Part shown: in pieces, positions 34,558-43,298 of the stretch
Layout of the letters: each line of letters starts with the position of its first letter
Position numbering within the stretch: position 1 is the stretch's first letter
NCBI RefSeq assembly: GCF_015356785.1
Contig: NZ_JAAEJV010000007.1
Coordinates: forward strand, 1-60,590
DNA: 60,590 bases
DNA from: Candidatus Neptunochlamydia vexilliferae
Lineage (GTDB): Bacteria > Chlamydiota > Chlamydiia > Chlamydiales > Simkaniaceae
Direction of reading: 5' to 3'
Translations under genes and position numbers: made by a program
Notes under the pieces: generated by a model
The model's database searches: none
Told to the model about the DNA's origin: nothing
The model's input: only the letters and a program-made list of their open reading frames with translations

Positions 34558-35430
34558 ATGAGCAAAACCCTTACTCACCATAAACTTCGGGCAAAGGCTC
34601 TTCAAAAGGTCCGCTCTTTTTTTGCTGACCACGCTGTCCTCGAAGTGGACACGAACCTCCTCTCCCCTTATGGATCGGTCGATGCTCACATCGACCTTTT
34701 CGAGGTGGCAGGCGGGGGCTACCTCCACTCCTCCCCCGAGTATGAGATGAAAAAACTTCTCTCCAAGGGAAGTGGCGATATCTACCAGCTTAGCCATGTC
34801 TACCGGAAAGAAGAAGTGGGCCCCCTCCACCGCCCCGAGTTTACCATGATCGAATGGTACCGGGTGGGAACAACCCTCACTTCTTTCCTAGAGGAAAACC
34901 TTGCTCTCCTTGCCCTTTTTCTCGGAGATGTTCCTTATGAAATTCTCTCCTACCGGGAGGCCTTTGAAAAGCACTTGGGGGTTCCTTACGATGCTCCTGC
35001 GGAGAAGTTACGCGTGATCGCAAAAGAAAAGGGGATCGAACTTGAAGGGCTGAATGAAATTTGGGGATGTCTGATCGAGCCCCACCTCGGGCAAGGGAAA
35101 GTATCGATCATCACCCCTTATCCAAAGGAGCAAGTAGCCTTAGCGCAAACAACCCACATCGATGGAGAAGAAGTTGCCGAGCGGTTCGAGTTTTACTTTA
35201 AGGGGATCGAGCTGGGGAACGGCTACCACGAACTAGGCGACCCAGTGGAGCAAAAAAAGCGTCTTGTCATGGCCAACGAAGAGAGGAAAGCCCTTGGGAA
35301 AAAGCCTCTCCCTATCGACCCGAAGTTTATCGAAGCGCTAGAGCACGGACTCCCCGACTGCTATGGAATCGCTTTGGGGTTTGACAGGCTCCTAATGCTT
35401 CAAGAAGGGAAAACATTTATAGGGAGTTAG
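34558..35430 (+). CDS. epmA: EF-P lysine ligase EpmA (PoxA/GenX)
   Basis: A 290-residue paralogue of the lysyl-tRNA synthetase catalytic domain without an anticodon-binding domain, which attaches (R)-beta-lysine to EF-P. The class II motifs are visible: LHSSPEYEMKKLL, IYQLSHVYRKEEVGPLHRPEFTMIEW (motif 2 region, here given for position only) and GIALGFDRLLML (motif 3). It is shorter than E. coli EpmA (about 325) but complete in the core. AGGAG eight bases ahead of the ATG. I do not see epmB, the lysine aminomutase, in this window. Confidence 0.93.
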   Translation: MSKTLTHHKLRAKALQKVRSFFADHAVLEVDTNLLSPYGSVDAHIDLFEVAGGGYLHSSPEYEMKKLLSKGSGDIYQLSHVYRKEEVGPLHRPEFTMIEWYRVGTTLTSFLEENLALLALFLGDVPYEILSYREAFEKHLGVPYDAPAEKLRVIAKEKGIELEGLNEIWGCLIEPHLGQGKVSIITPYPKEQVALAQTTHIDGEEVAERFEFYFKGIELGNGYHELGDPVEQKKRLVMANEERKALGKKPLPIDPKFIEALEHGLPDCYGIALGFDRLLMLQEGKTFIGS

Positions 35431-35478
35431 GGAAAAGAAGATCCCCTTAGCGACCCATCATAGATCCAATATTACTAG

Positions 35479-35640
35479 GTTCTGTTGAGAAATTTAGGGC
35501 TAAGGGATTCAGAGGAGGTTTTCTTGAAACTTGCGATTTTTTTGCCGAATGTAAATAGTCGGGCGCTATTTTTGAGGCAAAAAAATCGCAAGTTTCTGAA
35601 AAGATCCCTGAAGACCTAGCAATAAATTTCTCAACAGAAT
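35479..35640. mobile_element. MITE-like foldback element, 162 bp
   Basis: Terminal inverted repeats of 17 bases (TTCTGTTGAGAAATTTA at 35480-35496, complement at 35623-35639) enclose a second perfect inverted repeat of 21 bases (35526-35546 and 35576-35596). The flanks CTAG (35475-35478) and CTAA (35641-35644) fit a YTAR-type target duplication as made by IS5-group transposases. No coding capacity. It supplies the stop codon of the small membrane protein gene to its right. Confidence 0.75.
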
Positions 35641-35819
35641 CTAACTTTAGAATATACGCGGTTAACCTCTTTTTCAAGGACATCGATCTTCTTATCTAGT
35701 GCTTTGATTTCCCCTTTGAGTTCTTTTCTCAGTCCATCTAGACGATTCATAAGAAAGATGAAAAAGGCTCCAAACCCAAGAAAGATTGCTAAAATTTCTG
35801 GCCAGTTTATTGAAGACAT
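35631..35819 (-). CDS. Small membrane protein with coiled coil
   Basis: A 62-residue protein: one hydrophobic helix (about residues 8-24, EILAIFLGFGAFFIFLM) followed by a Lys/Glu-rich coiled coil with regular heptads to the end. Such proteins are common and of unknown function. The last two or three codons and the TGA stop come from the adjacent MITE-like element, so the original gene may have been slightly longer. Confidence 0.6.
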   Translation of the reverse strand: MSSINWPEILAIFLGFGAFFIFLMNRLDGLRKELKGEIKALDKKIDVLEKEVNRVYSKVRFC

Positions 35820-35896
35820 TTGTAGAGTTTTCCTTCATTTCTCACCCGTATTGTATCCCACAGAGTTAAGAAAAGCAATCTCTTGCAAGTAACTAG

Positions 35897-36052
35897 AGGG
35901 TGTCGTCAAGAAATGCTCAATAAAGAAGCTCTTGCTATGAGGAAAGTTCAAGGCGTCCGATGCAGGAAGCCCAAATCGGGCTTTCGAAGGAGGACAACGC
36001 CGAAATTTTCCATAGGAAGGGCTTAAGGATTGATCAGTTCTTGACGACATCC
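35897..36052. mobile_element. MITE-like foldback element, 156 bp
   Basis: Ends AGGGTGTCGTCAAGAA (35897-35912) and its complement with one mismatch (36037-36052). Flanked by CTAG (35893-35896) and CTAA (36053-36056), again YTAR-like. The interior folds back imperfectly and includes AAGCCC AAATC GGGCTT. It sits exactly at the nadE stop codon: the TAG of nadE is inside the right target site. Confidence 0.7.
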
Positions 36053-36053
36053 T

Positions 36054-37694
36054 CTAAAGCCATTTTTGAACGATGGGGTAACGGCGGCCGACGCCAAACG
36101 ACTTTTTCGAGACGCGGAGGATCGGAGGCCCTTGCCGTCTTTTATACTCGGCAAGGTGGATTTTTTGGATGAGCTCCAGAACCTCTTCCCGGGGGATCTG
36201 ATGCTTCTCGGAGATCTCATCGATCGAGAGATAGTCTTCGACGTAACCTTCGAGAACGTTATCGACAACGCCATATTCGGGAAGGGAATCGAGGTCCATT
36301 TGGTCGGGGCGGAGTTCTGCAGAGGGAGGCCTGTCGAGGATCGAGTTCAAGATCACCTCTTTTTTTTCGAGGGCATTGATGTGGCGGCATAGATCGTAAA
36401 CTTTGGTTTTGGTGACGTCGCCGATCACTCCCAGCCCTCCACACATGTCGCCATAAAGGGTGGAGTACCCTAAGGCAACCTCACTTTTATTTCCGGTACT
36501 TAGAACGATATAGCCATGTTTATTTGAAAGGGCCATGAGGATGATCCCCCGAATCCTTGCCTGTAGATTCTCTTCGGCAATATCGGGCTTTTTTCCCTGA
36601 AAATGGGGCTCTAAAAGGTGGGTGAATGCATCGAAGGGCTCTTTAATCGGAATTTCTAAAAAGTCGATCCCTAAATTTTTGGCAAGGGTCACTGCGTCGC
36701 TTTGGCTCCCGATTGAGGTGTATTTTGAGGGCATGCTCACCCCAAGAACATTTTCGGGGCCGAGGGCACGGGCAGCGATATAGGCGACAAGGGCCGAGTC
36801 GATCCCTCCTGAAAGGCCAAGAAGAGCTTTTGAAAAACCACACTTTGCAAAGTAGTCTTTGACCCCCAGCTCTAACGCTCTTAAGAGGGTTGTCATCGTC
36901 TCATATTCAAAAGGGACGGGGCAAAGCTCTGCCTCGAGATCGACAACCATGGCATCTTCTTCAAACCCTTTTGCAAGTTGGCATAGCTCTCCTTTTTCGT
37001 TGACGTAGACGCTATACCCATCAAAGATAATCTGCCCATTGGCTCCCACTTGGCAACACATCACCACGGGACACTGTAAGGTTTTGGCCGCTTTGCCGCA
37101 GACGTTGACGCGGATGTCTGGCTTTTGAAACTGATAGGGAGAGGCGGAGATGTTTAGGAGTACTTCAGGCTTATGTTCGACAAGGGCTTCAACGGGATCT
37201 CTTCCATATTGGGTGTAGCCCACATAGCCAGCATGTTGCCAAATGTCTTCACAAATGATGAGGCCAACCCGCTTCCCTCCAATCTCCCAGATCTGGGTTT
37301 TCTTTCCTGGCTCAAAGTAGCGCCGTTCTTCAAAAACATCATAGGTGGGAAGGAGCCATTTATCTTGAAACCCTAAAAGGTGGCCATCGTTAATGACCGC
37401 TGCACTATTGAGAAGATGTTTTTCTCCTTCGCCGAGGTTCCTCCGGACAAGCCCAACAATGGCGGCGATCCCTTTGGACCCTTTGATGATCCGCTCAAGG
37501 TGGAGCTCCATCGAGTCAAGGAAGGTATTATGATAGACAAGGTCTTCGGGAGGATAACCGCAGAGGGTCAGCTCTCCAAACATGACAAGGTCTACCCCTC
37601 TTTTTCTCCCTTCTTCAAGGCTCGCTAAGATCTTGGCGGTATTTCCATCAAGATCCCCTACAATTGGATTCAGTTGCACAACTAAGATTTTCAC
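36054..37694 (-). CDS. nadE: Glutamine-dependent NAD+ synthetase
   Basis: The last step of NAD synthesis. The 546-residue protein has an N-terminal nitrilase-type glutaminase domain (GELTLCGYPPEDL with the catalytic Glu; GLIICEDIW with the catalytic Cys) and a C-terminal synthetase domain with the PP-loop GLSGGIDSALVAY. The start is GTG at 37694 with GGGAG upstream, almost overlapping the nqrF stop, so the genes are coupled. The stop codon coincides with the insertion site of a MITE-like element, so the extreme C-terminus may be altered. Confidence 0.95.
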   Translation of the reverse strand: MKILVVQLNPIVGDLDGNTAKILASLEEGRKRGVDLVMFGELTLCGYPPEDLVYHNTFLDSMELHLERIIKGSKGIAAIVGLVRRNLGEGEKHLLNSAAVINDGHLLGFQDKWLLPTYDVFEERRYFEPGKKTQIWEIGGKRVGLIICEDIWQHAGYVGYTQYGRDPVEALVEHKPEVLLNISASPYQFQKPDIRVNVCGKAAKTLQCPVVMCCQVGANGQIIFDGYSVYVNEKGELCQLAKGFEEDAMVVDLEAELCPVPFEYETMTTLLRALELGVKDYFAKCGFSKALLGLSGGIDSALVAYIAARALGPENVLGVSMPSKYTSIGSQSDAVTLAKNLGIDFLEIPIKEPFDAFTHLLEPHFQGKKPDIAEENLQARIRGIILMALSNKHGYIVLSTGNKSEVALGYSTLYGDMCGGLGVIGDVTKTKVYDLCRHINALEKKEVILNSILDRPPSAELRPDQMDLDSLPEYGVVDNVLEGYVEDYLSIDEISEKHQIPREEVLELIQKIHLAEYKRRQGPPILRVSKKSFGVGRRYPIVQKWL

Positions 37695-37696
37695 AT

Positions 37697-38977
37697 TTAA
37701 CTCCCAAAGTCATCTAATACTATATTCTCTCTTGGAACGCCATAGTCATCAAGTAATTTCATCACAATACTGTTATGAAGAGGAGGGCCGCAGACAAAAT
37801 AGTAGGCACTTTCTGGCTCTTCCATCTTTTTTAACTGCCCCTCTTCAAACGCTTTAAAGAGATAGTTTGTTTTGAGAGGATCGGCCTTGGGCCACCCGCC
37901 CTGAAAATCTTCTTCGGTCGGCTCAGAAAGGACTAAACGGTAGGTAAAGTTAGGGTGGTTTTTGTTGAGCTCTTCATAATCTTCTTGGTAGATGTTTTCT
38001 TTTAAAGAGCGAGCTCCATACCATAGAGTCACAATCCGCTGGGTCTTTTGGGTTTTAAAAAGATCCATGATGTGACTCCGCCCAAAAGAGGATCCAGCCC
38101 CACCGATTAAGAAGACAATCTCTTCGTCCCCTTTGATCATATGGGACTCTCCATAAGGGCCTGAAAGCCTGACCCCATCTCCTTCGCTCAACCCAAAGGT
38201 GTAGGCAGAGCAAATCCCCCACGGAATATCGGGGGCAATCTTCCCCCTAATAAAAGGAGGGGTCGCAATCCGGATGTTAAACTTCAAAATGTTCCCCTCT
38301 TCGGGATAAGAGGCCATCGAATAGGCACGGATCACCTCATCGCCCCCTTCCTCAAACTCAATCTCATGGTCAAACAGATCAAAATGCTCCCAGTCTTCAT
38401 AGTACTCCTCATCCATTGTCTCCCTCCATGAGGTTGTATTGGTTTGATAGCTAGGAACATGAAACTGCAGATAGTCTCCTGGCCGATACTCAAACCCCTC
38501 CGAAGGAGGAATCTCGATCACAAGTTCCTTGATGAAGGTGGCCACGTTCCGGTTGGAAAGAACCTTCCCCTCAAACTCTTTGAGCGTTAAAAGGTTTTCA
38601 GGGAGTTTAATCTTCAGGTCCTGCTTCACTTTGCACTGACATGACAGGCGCCACCCTTCCCCCAGCTCTTTAGCTGTAAAGGTCGCCTTATCCGTCTCTA
38701 AGACCTCTCCGCCCCCCTCGACCACCCGCACCCGACACTGCTTGCATGTCGCTTTCCCTCCACAAGGAGAGGGAACCGCAATTCCCTGTTCGGTCAAGGC
38801 TGCCAGGAGGGTTTTTCCCCCTTCGACCTCTTTGGTAAGGCTCTCATCTTCATTAATTTCAATTTTGCAGGGGGCGGTACTCACGAGCCGCTTCTTGGTG
38901 TAGAGAATCATCGCTGCAAGAAGAGCTCCTACAGAGGAAAAGGCAACAACCGCAACACTACTGACGATAAAATTCAC
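37697..38977 (-). CDS. nqrF: Na+-translocating NADH:quinone reductase subunit F
   Basis: The NADH-oxidising, FAD- and 2Fe-2S-containing entry subunit of Na+-NQR in the inner membrane. The 426 residues comprise an N-terminal membrane helix (about 5-25), a ferredoxin-type 2Fe-2S domain (PCGGKATCKQCRV plus a later Cys in LSCQC), an FAD-binding barrel (RAYSMASYP is the flavin motif), and an NADH-binding domain ending in DDFG. This is the counterpart of Chlamydia CT740. It lies 78 bp from the divergent NSS gene. Confidence 0.96.
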   Translation of the reverse strand: MNFIVSSVAVVAFSSVGALLAAMILYTKKRLVSTAPCKIEINEDESLTKEVEGGKTLLAALTEQGIAVPSPCGGKATCKQCRVRVVEGGGEVLETDKATFTAKELGEGWRLSCQCKVKQDLKIKLPENLLTLKEFEGKVLSNRNVATFIKELVIEIPPSEGFEYRPGDYLQFHVPSYQTNTTSWRETMDEEYYEDWEHFDLFDHEIEFEEGGDEVIRAYSMASYPEEGNILKFNIRIATPPFIRGKIAPDIPWGICSAYTFGLSEGDGVRLSGPYGESHMIKGDEEIVFLIGGAGSSFGRSHIMDLFKTQKTQRIVTLWYGARSLKENIYQEDYEELNKNHPNFTYRLVLSEPTEEDFQGGWPKADPLKTNYLFKAFEEGQLKKMEEPESAYYFVCGPPLHNSIVMKLLDDYGVPRENIVLDDFGS

Positions 38978-39055
38978 TTAAGATTCCCCCTCATTTTCTC
39001 TCTACCATGGTTCTCCTTCTTGTCGCAAATAAAAAAAAAGCATACCATAACCCGT

Positions 39056-40429
39056 ATGCAAAGAGAACATTGGGCATCCCATTTTGGTTTTATCATGGCC
39101 GCTGCCGGTTCAGCGATTGGACTTGGAAGTTTGTGGCGTTTTCCATACGTGGCAGGAGACAATGGAGGAGGGGCCTTTGTCCTTCTCTATGTGATCTTTA
39201 CCTTCTGCTTGGGAGTCCCGATCTTTATCGGAGAGCTCGCTATCGGACGGAAAGGGCAGCACAGCCCCATCTTCGCCTATGAAGCGCTCTCAAAAAAGGG
39301 CAGTAACTGGCGCCTTTTAGGATATCTCAACCTCTTAACCAGTTTTGTGATTCTCTCCTTCTATTGTGTGGTGGCAGGGTGGTGTCTTAACTACGCCCTG
39401 ATGTCGCTTAACCAGTTTACGGTGGGGAAAACCCCCGAAGAAATCCGCGCCGTTTTCGATGCCGTCTATGCCTCGCCAGGGCTCAACCTCTTCTGGCTCT
39501 TAATCTTTATCCTTCTCAATGTGGGAGTGGTCTATACCGGCATCCGGAAAGGGATCGAGCACTGGAGCAAAATCCTCACCCCCGCCCTGCTTGTGATCTT
39601 GATCGCCCTTTTCATCTATGGGACCACCCTTCCAGGATTTGGCGATGCGGTGAAGTTTATCTTCTACCCCGACTTTTCCAAACTCACCCCCTCCGTCATT
39701 CTCAACTCGCTGGGGATGGCCTTCTTTACCCTGAGCGTCGGGATGGGGATTATCGTCACTTATGGAAGTTACCTGACACCCACCGAAAACCTCCCCAAAA
39801 CCGCCTCGATCGTCGCCCTCATGACCCTCCTTGTTTCCCTGATAGCAGCCCTCATGATTTTCCCGATCGTCTTCACCTTTAACTTCCCTCCCGAAGGAGG
39901 GCCCGGCCTCATCTTCCAAACGATGCCCGTCCTCTTCTCCAAGCTTCCCGGAAGTCTCGTCATCTCGACCGTCTTCTTTCTCCTCTTTGTCTTCACCGCC
40001 CTCACCTCTTCGATCTCCCTCCTTGAAGTGCTCGTTGCCAACCTCATGGAGCTCTTCTCCTGGAAAAGGCACCGCGCCGTCATCATCTCTTCTTCTGCCG
40101 TCTTTCTCTTTGGGATCCCCTCTGCCCTTGCAGGGTCAAGCGCCCTTTTTCCCAACTGGGAAACCGTCTATGGGAAAAACTTCTTCGATACGATGAACTA
40201 TATTTCAGCAAGTTGGATGACCCCCGTTGCCGCCCTCCTAACGACCTTTTTCATCGGTTTTGTGATGAAAAAAAAGGAGACCCGCGAAGAGTTTCTTCAA
40301 GGAGGGGCCCTCCGCACCCTTTTTGGTCCCTGGCTTTTTATTATTCGGTACATTGCCCCGATCGTTGTGATCCTGATTATCCTCGAGCAAGGGGGCGTGG
40401 TTCACCTTGGAAAACTCTTAACTCCTTAA
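39056..40429 (+). CDS. Sodium-dependent (NSS/SNF family) transporter
   Basis: The third NSS paralogue in the window, 457 residues from the ATG at 39056. TM1 has GFIMAAAGSAIGLGSLWRFP and the other helices match the two tandem copies, though it is more diverged from them than they are from each other. The frame extends upstream to a TTG at 39020, but the family N-terminus (QREHWASHFG) supports the later ATG; no good ribosome site is visible. Divergent from nqrF. Confidence 0.9.
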   Translation: MQREHWASHFGFIMAAAGSAIGLGSLWRFPYVAGDNGGGAFVLLYVIFTFCLGVPIFIGELAIGRKGQHSPIFAYEALSKKGSNWRLLGYLNLLTSFVILSFYCVVAGWCLNYALMSLNQFTVGKTPEEIRAVFDAVYASPGLNLFWLLIFILLNVGVVYTGIRKGIEHWSKILTPALLVILIALFIYGTTLPGFGDAVKFIFYPDFSKLTPSVILNSLGMAFFTLSVGMGIIVTYGSYLTPTENLPKTASIVALMTLLVSLIAALMIFPIVFTFNFPPEGGPGLIFQTMPVLFSKLPGSLVISTVFFLLFVFTALTSSISLLEVLVANLMELFSWKRHRAVIISSSAVFLFGIPSALAGSSALFPNWETVYGKNFFDTMNYISASWMTPVAALLTTFFIGFVMKKKETREEFLQGGALRTLFGPWLFIIRYIAPIVVILIILEQGGVVHLGKLLTP

Positions 40430-40539
40430 TATCACAAAAATCAGAAAACAGGATTTCGTGATATGAAAAAAATTTATTGGCAGAGGGGGAGAGCTCCACT
40501 TTCTAAAAGAGCTTTTAAAGGCTCAGAGTGCAAGTCTAG

Positions 40540-40701
40540 TGCTCTTTCAATCCTAAAATTAAGGATAAATTGGTTGAGATTTTTTTTGGCTGGTAAAGTG
40601 TGGAGATCGAATCTAAACTTTTATAAGTTTGTGAGATCGAACACGAAGCCAGCCGGGAAAAGATAAATCAAGATATCCTAATTCTTAGGGTTGACAGAGC
40701 A
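40540..40701. mobile_element. MITE-like element, 162 bp, CTAG target duplication
   Basis: Ends TGCTCTTTCAATCC and, inverted, TGCTCTGTCAACCC; including the target site the repeats agree at 26 of 31 positions. CTAG is duplicated at 40536-40539 and 40702-40705. Deleting the element with one CTAG restores the ATPase frame exactly (...SASLVVMRGRRRIGKS...), which proves the boundaries. No coding capacity. A matching solo end lies at 203-223. Confidence 0.88.
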
Positions 40702-41097
40702 CTAGTAGTCATGCGAGGAAGGCGACGCATTGGTAAAAGTCGCCTAATCGAAGAGTTTGGATCGGGGATGACGACCCATTTCTTTGTTGGCCTTCCCCCG
40801 ACTCCAGGGACTACTGCCCAGAGTCAAAGAGATGAGTTTGCCCGCCAAATGGTCCGAGAGCTTAATATTCCCTCACCTAAAAGCGATGATTGGGGAGACC
40901 TATTTTTGTCTCTTTCCAGCCACACCGACAAAGGGCGAATCCTTCTTGTCCTTGATGAGATTTCATGGATCGGCTCAAAAGACTCCGACTTCCTTGGAAA
41001 GCTTAAAAATGCCTGGGGCCTCCACTTTACAAAAAACCCCAAACTGATTCTTGTCATCTGTGGTTCTGTTTCAAGCTGGATCGAAAAAAACATCTTA

Positions 41098-41262
41098 ACC
41101 TCAGTTTCGGGTTTAGTTTGCTTAGCTCCAGAGGGAGTTTTGCTTAAATTTTCTTCTTTTTGCTCGAAGGTAAGGGTCTAAATGGCCCTTTCCGAGATCA
41201 AAAAGGAGAAAAGAAAGCTAAAATCCCCTGAGGCTGAGTGAAATAAACTCGAAACTGAGGTT
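41098..41262. mobile_element. MITE-like element, 165 bp, CTTA target duplication
   Basis: Terminal repeats ACCTCAGTTTCG and its complement, flanked by CTTA at 41094-41097 and 41263-41266. Removing the element with one CTTA restores the ATPase reading (IEKNILSSSGFVGRI). The ends differ from those of the other elements, so this is a separate family of similar size. Confidence 0.82.
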
Positions 41263-42185
41263 CTTAAGCAGCTCCGGCTTCGTCGGGCGGATTACCCAAG
41301 ATATGGTGATTAAAGAGCTCCCTCTTACTGAATGCAAAAAATTTTGGGATGGAGAAAAAATCGAGTTGCCCCCTATGAAGTTTTCAAGACCCTTGCCGTA
41401 ACCGGAGGGGTTCCCCGCTACCTAGAAGAGGTCATTCCCTCCCAGTCCGCAGAAGAAAACCTCCATCAACTATGCTTTAATTCAACGAGTTTGAGCGAAT
41501 TTTCAATGATCTTTTTTCCAAACGGAGCAAGATCATCTTCCGTCTGGCAGAAGTAAGAGCAACACTGAATGATCTTTACAAAACATTAAACGTTCAACCC
41601 AGCGGCATCTGCGCTGACTACATGAATGATCTTATTGCTGCAGGGTTTGTCTCAAGAAATTATACCTGAAATATTAGCTCTAACCTCAGCTACTACCGGC
41701 TCAGCGATAACTATCTCCATTTCTATCTCAAGATGATCTATCCCCATAAGGAAAACATTTTGGATGGAACCTTCCAAAACCGGAGCATTACAACCCTACC
41801 TGGATGGAGCTCATTGATGGGATTTCAGTTTGAAAACCTTGTCCTAAACAACTTCATTCCCCTCTGTAAATCGCTTCACATCCCCTTAGAAGACATCCAA
41901 AAAAAAAGGGCGTTTCTTCCAACGAAAAACCCAAGATCAGCAAGGGTGTCAAATCGACCTTCTGATCCAAACCCACGACCAAACGCTTTATCTCTGCGAA
42001 ATTAAGTTTTCCAAAAATCCCCTTCCCCACACGATCATCCAAGAGCTCGAAGAAAAAATGAACCGGTTTCGCCTCCCTAAGGGGTACTCGATTAAGCCCA
42101 TCCACGTCAACGGCCTCGCCGAGTCCCTAGAAGAAAGCCCCTTTTTTGCCCACGCCGTGAGCTTCAGCAAGCTTCTCGAAGAAAA

Positions 42186-43190
42186 CTAAATGATCGGAAT
42201 TTGACGCGGAGCAAGCGGGGTTATTGTCTGTCCCTTTTGGTCAGTGTAATCGGTGATAAAGTTCAGGTAGCCTTTTTTTTGCGCAACAGCAACTATAGTC
42301 AATGCTAAAAAACCAACGCCAAGATAATATGTTTTATGAGAGGTTTCTAAATTTGGAAGCTGTATCTCTTCTTCAACGCGAACAAGAAAAGTATTAATTT
42401 GCTTGGGATTATCCTTAGGAGGAAAAAGCTTCAAAAGCCCCTCTGCTATTTCATTGCGCTTAGAAGAGCATAAAACAAATGCATTTTTGGACTTTGGATT
42501 TATTTCGCTATTTCCATGAGAATCGAAAAGCCCATACCTAAAAGAGTTTTCATGCCTAAACACCACAAGTGATGATGTTTTACCTTCATTAGTGATCACA
42601 ACACCAAAGGAACCTACCTGAGTGGCCACTTGTTCTAAACTCGCAAGGAAGTTTTTAAAGTGTTCTAAAGCACTTCCTTTTTGACCTGGGAGCATCTTAT
42701 ACTTTTCCATTTCAGGCCATATCTTGGAGTCCAGCTGGGTCAATCCTAAAATTGCTTCACTATCAGGGCTTTCCCACAGCATTTTAACATCTTTATTTGC
42801 TTTTCGAACCTCTTGACCAACTTCATAAATTGCAAGCCCTCGATCAACAATTTGGTTAACCACCTCAGAAGACATACCCCCGAGTCCTTTCTTAAAAACC
42901 GTTAAAAGAAAAATTTGGGCGCAAAAAGTGCAAGCATTAGAGCCTCCATTTTTGAACTGATTAAAACCTCCAAAAATGACCCGTTTTTCTTCTGATAAAT
43001 CAAGGGGTGGTCTTATATCTACAAAAGCCCTTACTAAAGTTTTACATGCAGTGTCATCCTTTTTCTCTAAGGCTTCTTGCATAAGAGCTGCCCACCCTTT
43101 CACCCCTATAGAGGTCTGTAAAGTATCAGGCTGAAAACACATACAACGGTTAAGAAGAGGCTGCGCATTAGACGAAGAAGATGTTGCCAT
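42186..43190 (-). CDS. Candidate membrane-anchored papain-like cysteine peptidase
   Basis: Not recognised by name. The 334-residue protein has GGSNACTFCAQIFL (Cys87, with Cys90) at the start of a helix after a Gly-rich turn, and much later a strand pair VVFRHENSFRYGLFDSHGN with Asp223 and His225. Cys in a helix start followed by an aromatic-D-x-H strand is the arrangement of papain-fold peptidases; D-x-H in particular recalls the viral tegument deubiquitinases. A single membrane helix lies near the C-terminus (about 286-304). No signal peptide. If correct it would be a host-directed protease or deubiquitinase, but this is inference from motif order only. It overlaps the ATPase pseudogene end by four bases. 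Confidence 0.5.
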   Translation of the reverse strand: MATSSSSNAQPLLNRCMCFQPDTLQTSIGVKGWAALMQEALEKKDDTACKTLVRAFVDIRPPLDLSEEKRVIFGGFNQFKNGGSNACTFCAQIFLLTVFKKGLGGMSSEVVNQIVDRGLAIYEVGQEVRKANKDVKMLWESPDSEAILGLTQLDSKIWPEMEKYKMLPGQKGSALEHFKNFLASLEQVATQVGSFGVVITNEGKTSSLVVFRHENSFRYGLFDSHGNSEINPKSKNAFVLCSSKRNEIAEGLLKLFPPKDNPKQINTFLVRVEEEIQLPNLETSHKTYYLGVGFLALTIVAVAQKKGYLNFITDYTDQKGQTITPLAPRQIPII

Positions 43191-43245
43191 AAGAAATTTC
43201 TCCTAATATTTGCCTTACATCTTACTAGAGGCGAGAATAAAAGTC

Positions 43246-43272
43246 TTGCATTTGAGTGATTTTCTTTATAAA
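43246..43272 (+). promoter_or_regulatory. Candidate htpG promoter
   Basis: TTGCAT and TATAAA separated by 15 bases, 26 bases ahead of the htpG start. Spacing is shorter than ideal. No CIRCE heat-shock inverted repeat is seen. The ribosome site AAGGAG precedes the ATG at 43299. Confidence 0.35.
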
Positions 43273-43298
43273 ATGGATCTCTAAACAAAGGAGAACGT

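Larger units (their letters stand above)
40463..42189 (+). pseudogene. Decayed ATPase (AAA/DUF234-type) gene broken by two MITEs
   Basis: Remnants in order on one strand, in shifting frames: FIGRGGELHFLKELLK at 40474-40520 (a one-base shift in an A-run after the ATG), the P-loop GRRRIGKSRLIEEF from 40711, a Walker B LLVLDEISW, SGFVGRIT and LPLTECKKFWD after 41270, VTGGVPRYLEEV, then LSDNYLHFYLK after an in-frame TGA, and a nuclease-like end GCQIDLLIQ...YLCEIKFSK. This is the archaeal-type ATPase plus DUF234 plan. At least four frameshifts, one in-frame stop and two element insertions make it non-functional. Confidence 0.88.

Noticed and set aside
35447-35683. 78-codon minus-strand frame
   Set aside because: It runs through the 162-bp MITE-like element and overlaps a better frame for a small membrane protein.
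35835-36050. 71-codon minus-strand frame
   Set aside because: Most of it lies in the 156-bp MITE-like element; it is likely fortuitous.
40685-40710. TTGACA in the element end as a promoter for the ATPase fragment starting at 40710
   Set aside because: It is part of the terminal repeat of the MITE-like element (also at 203-223), there is no -10 box, and the downstream frame is a pseudogene fragment.
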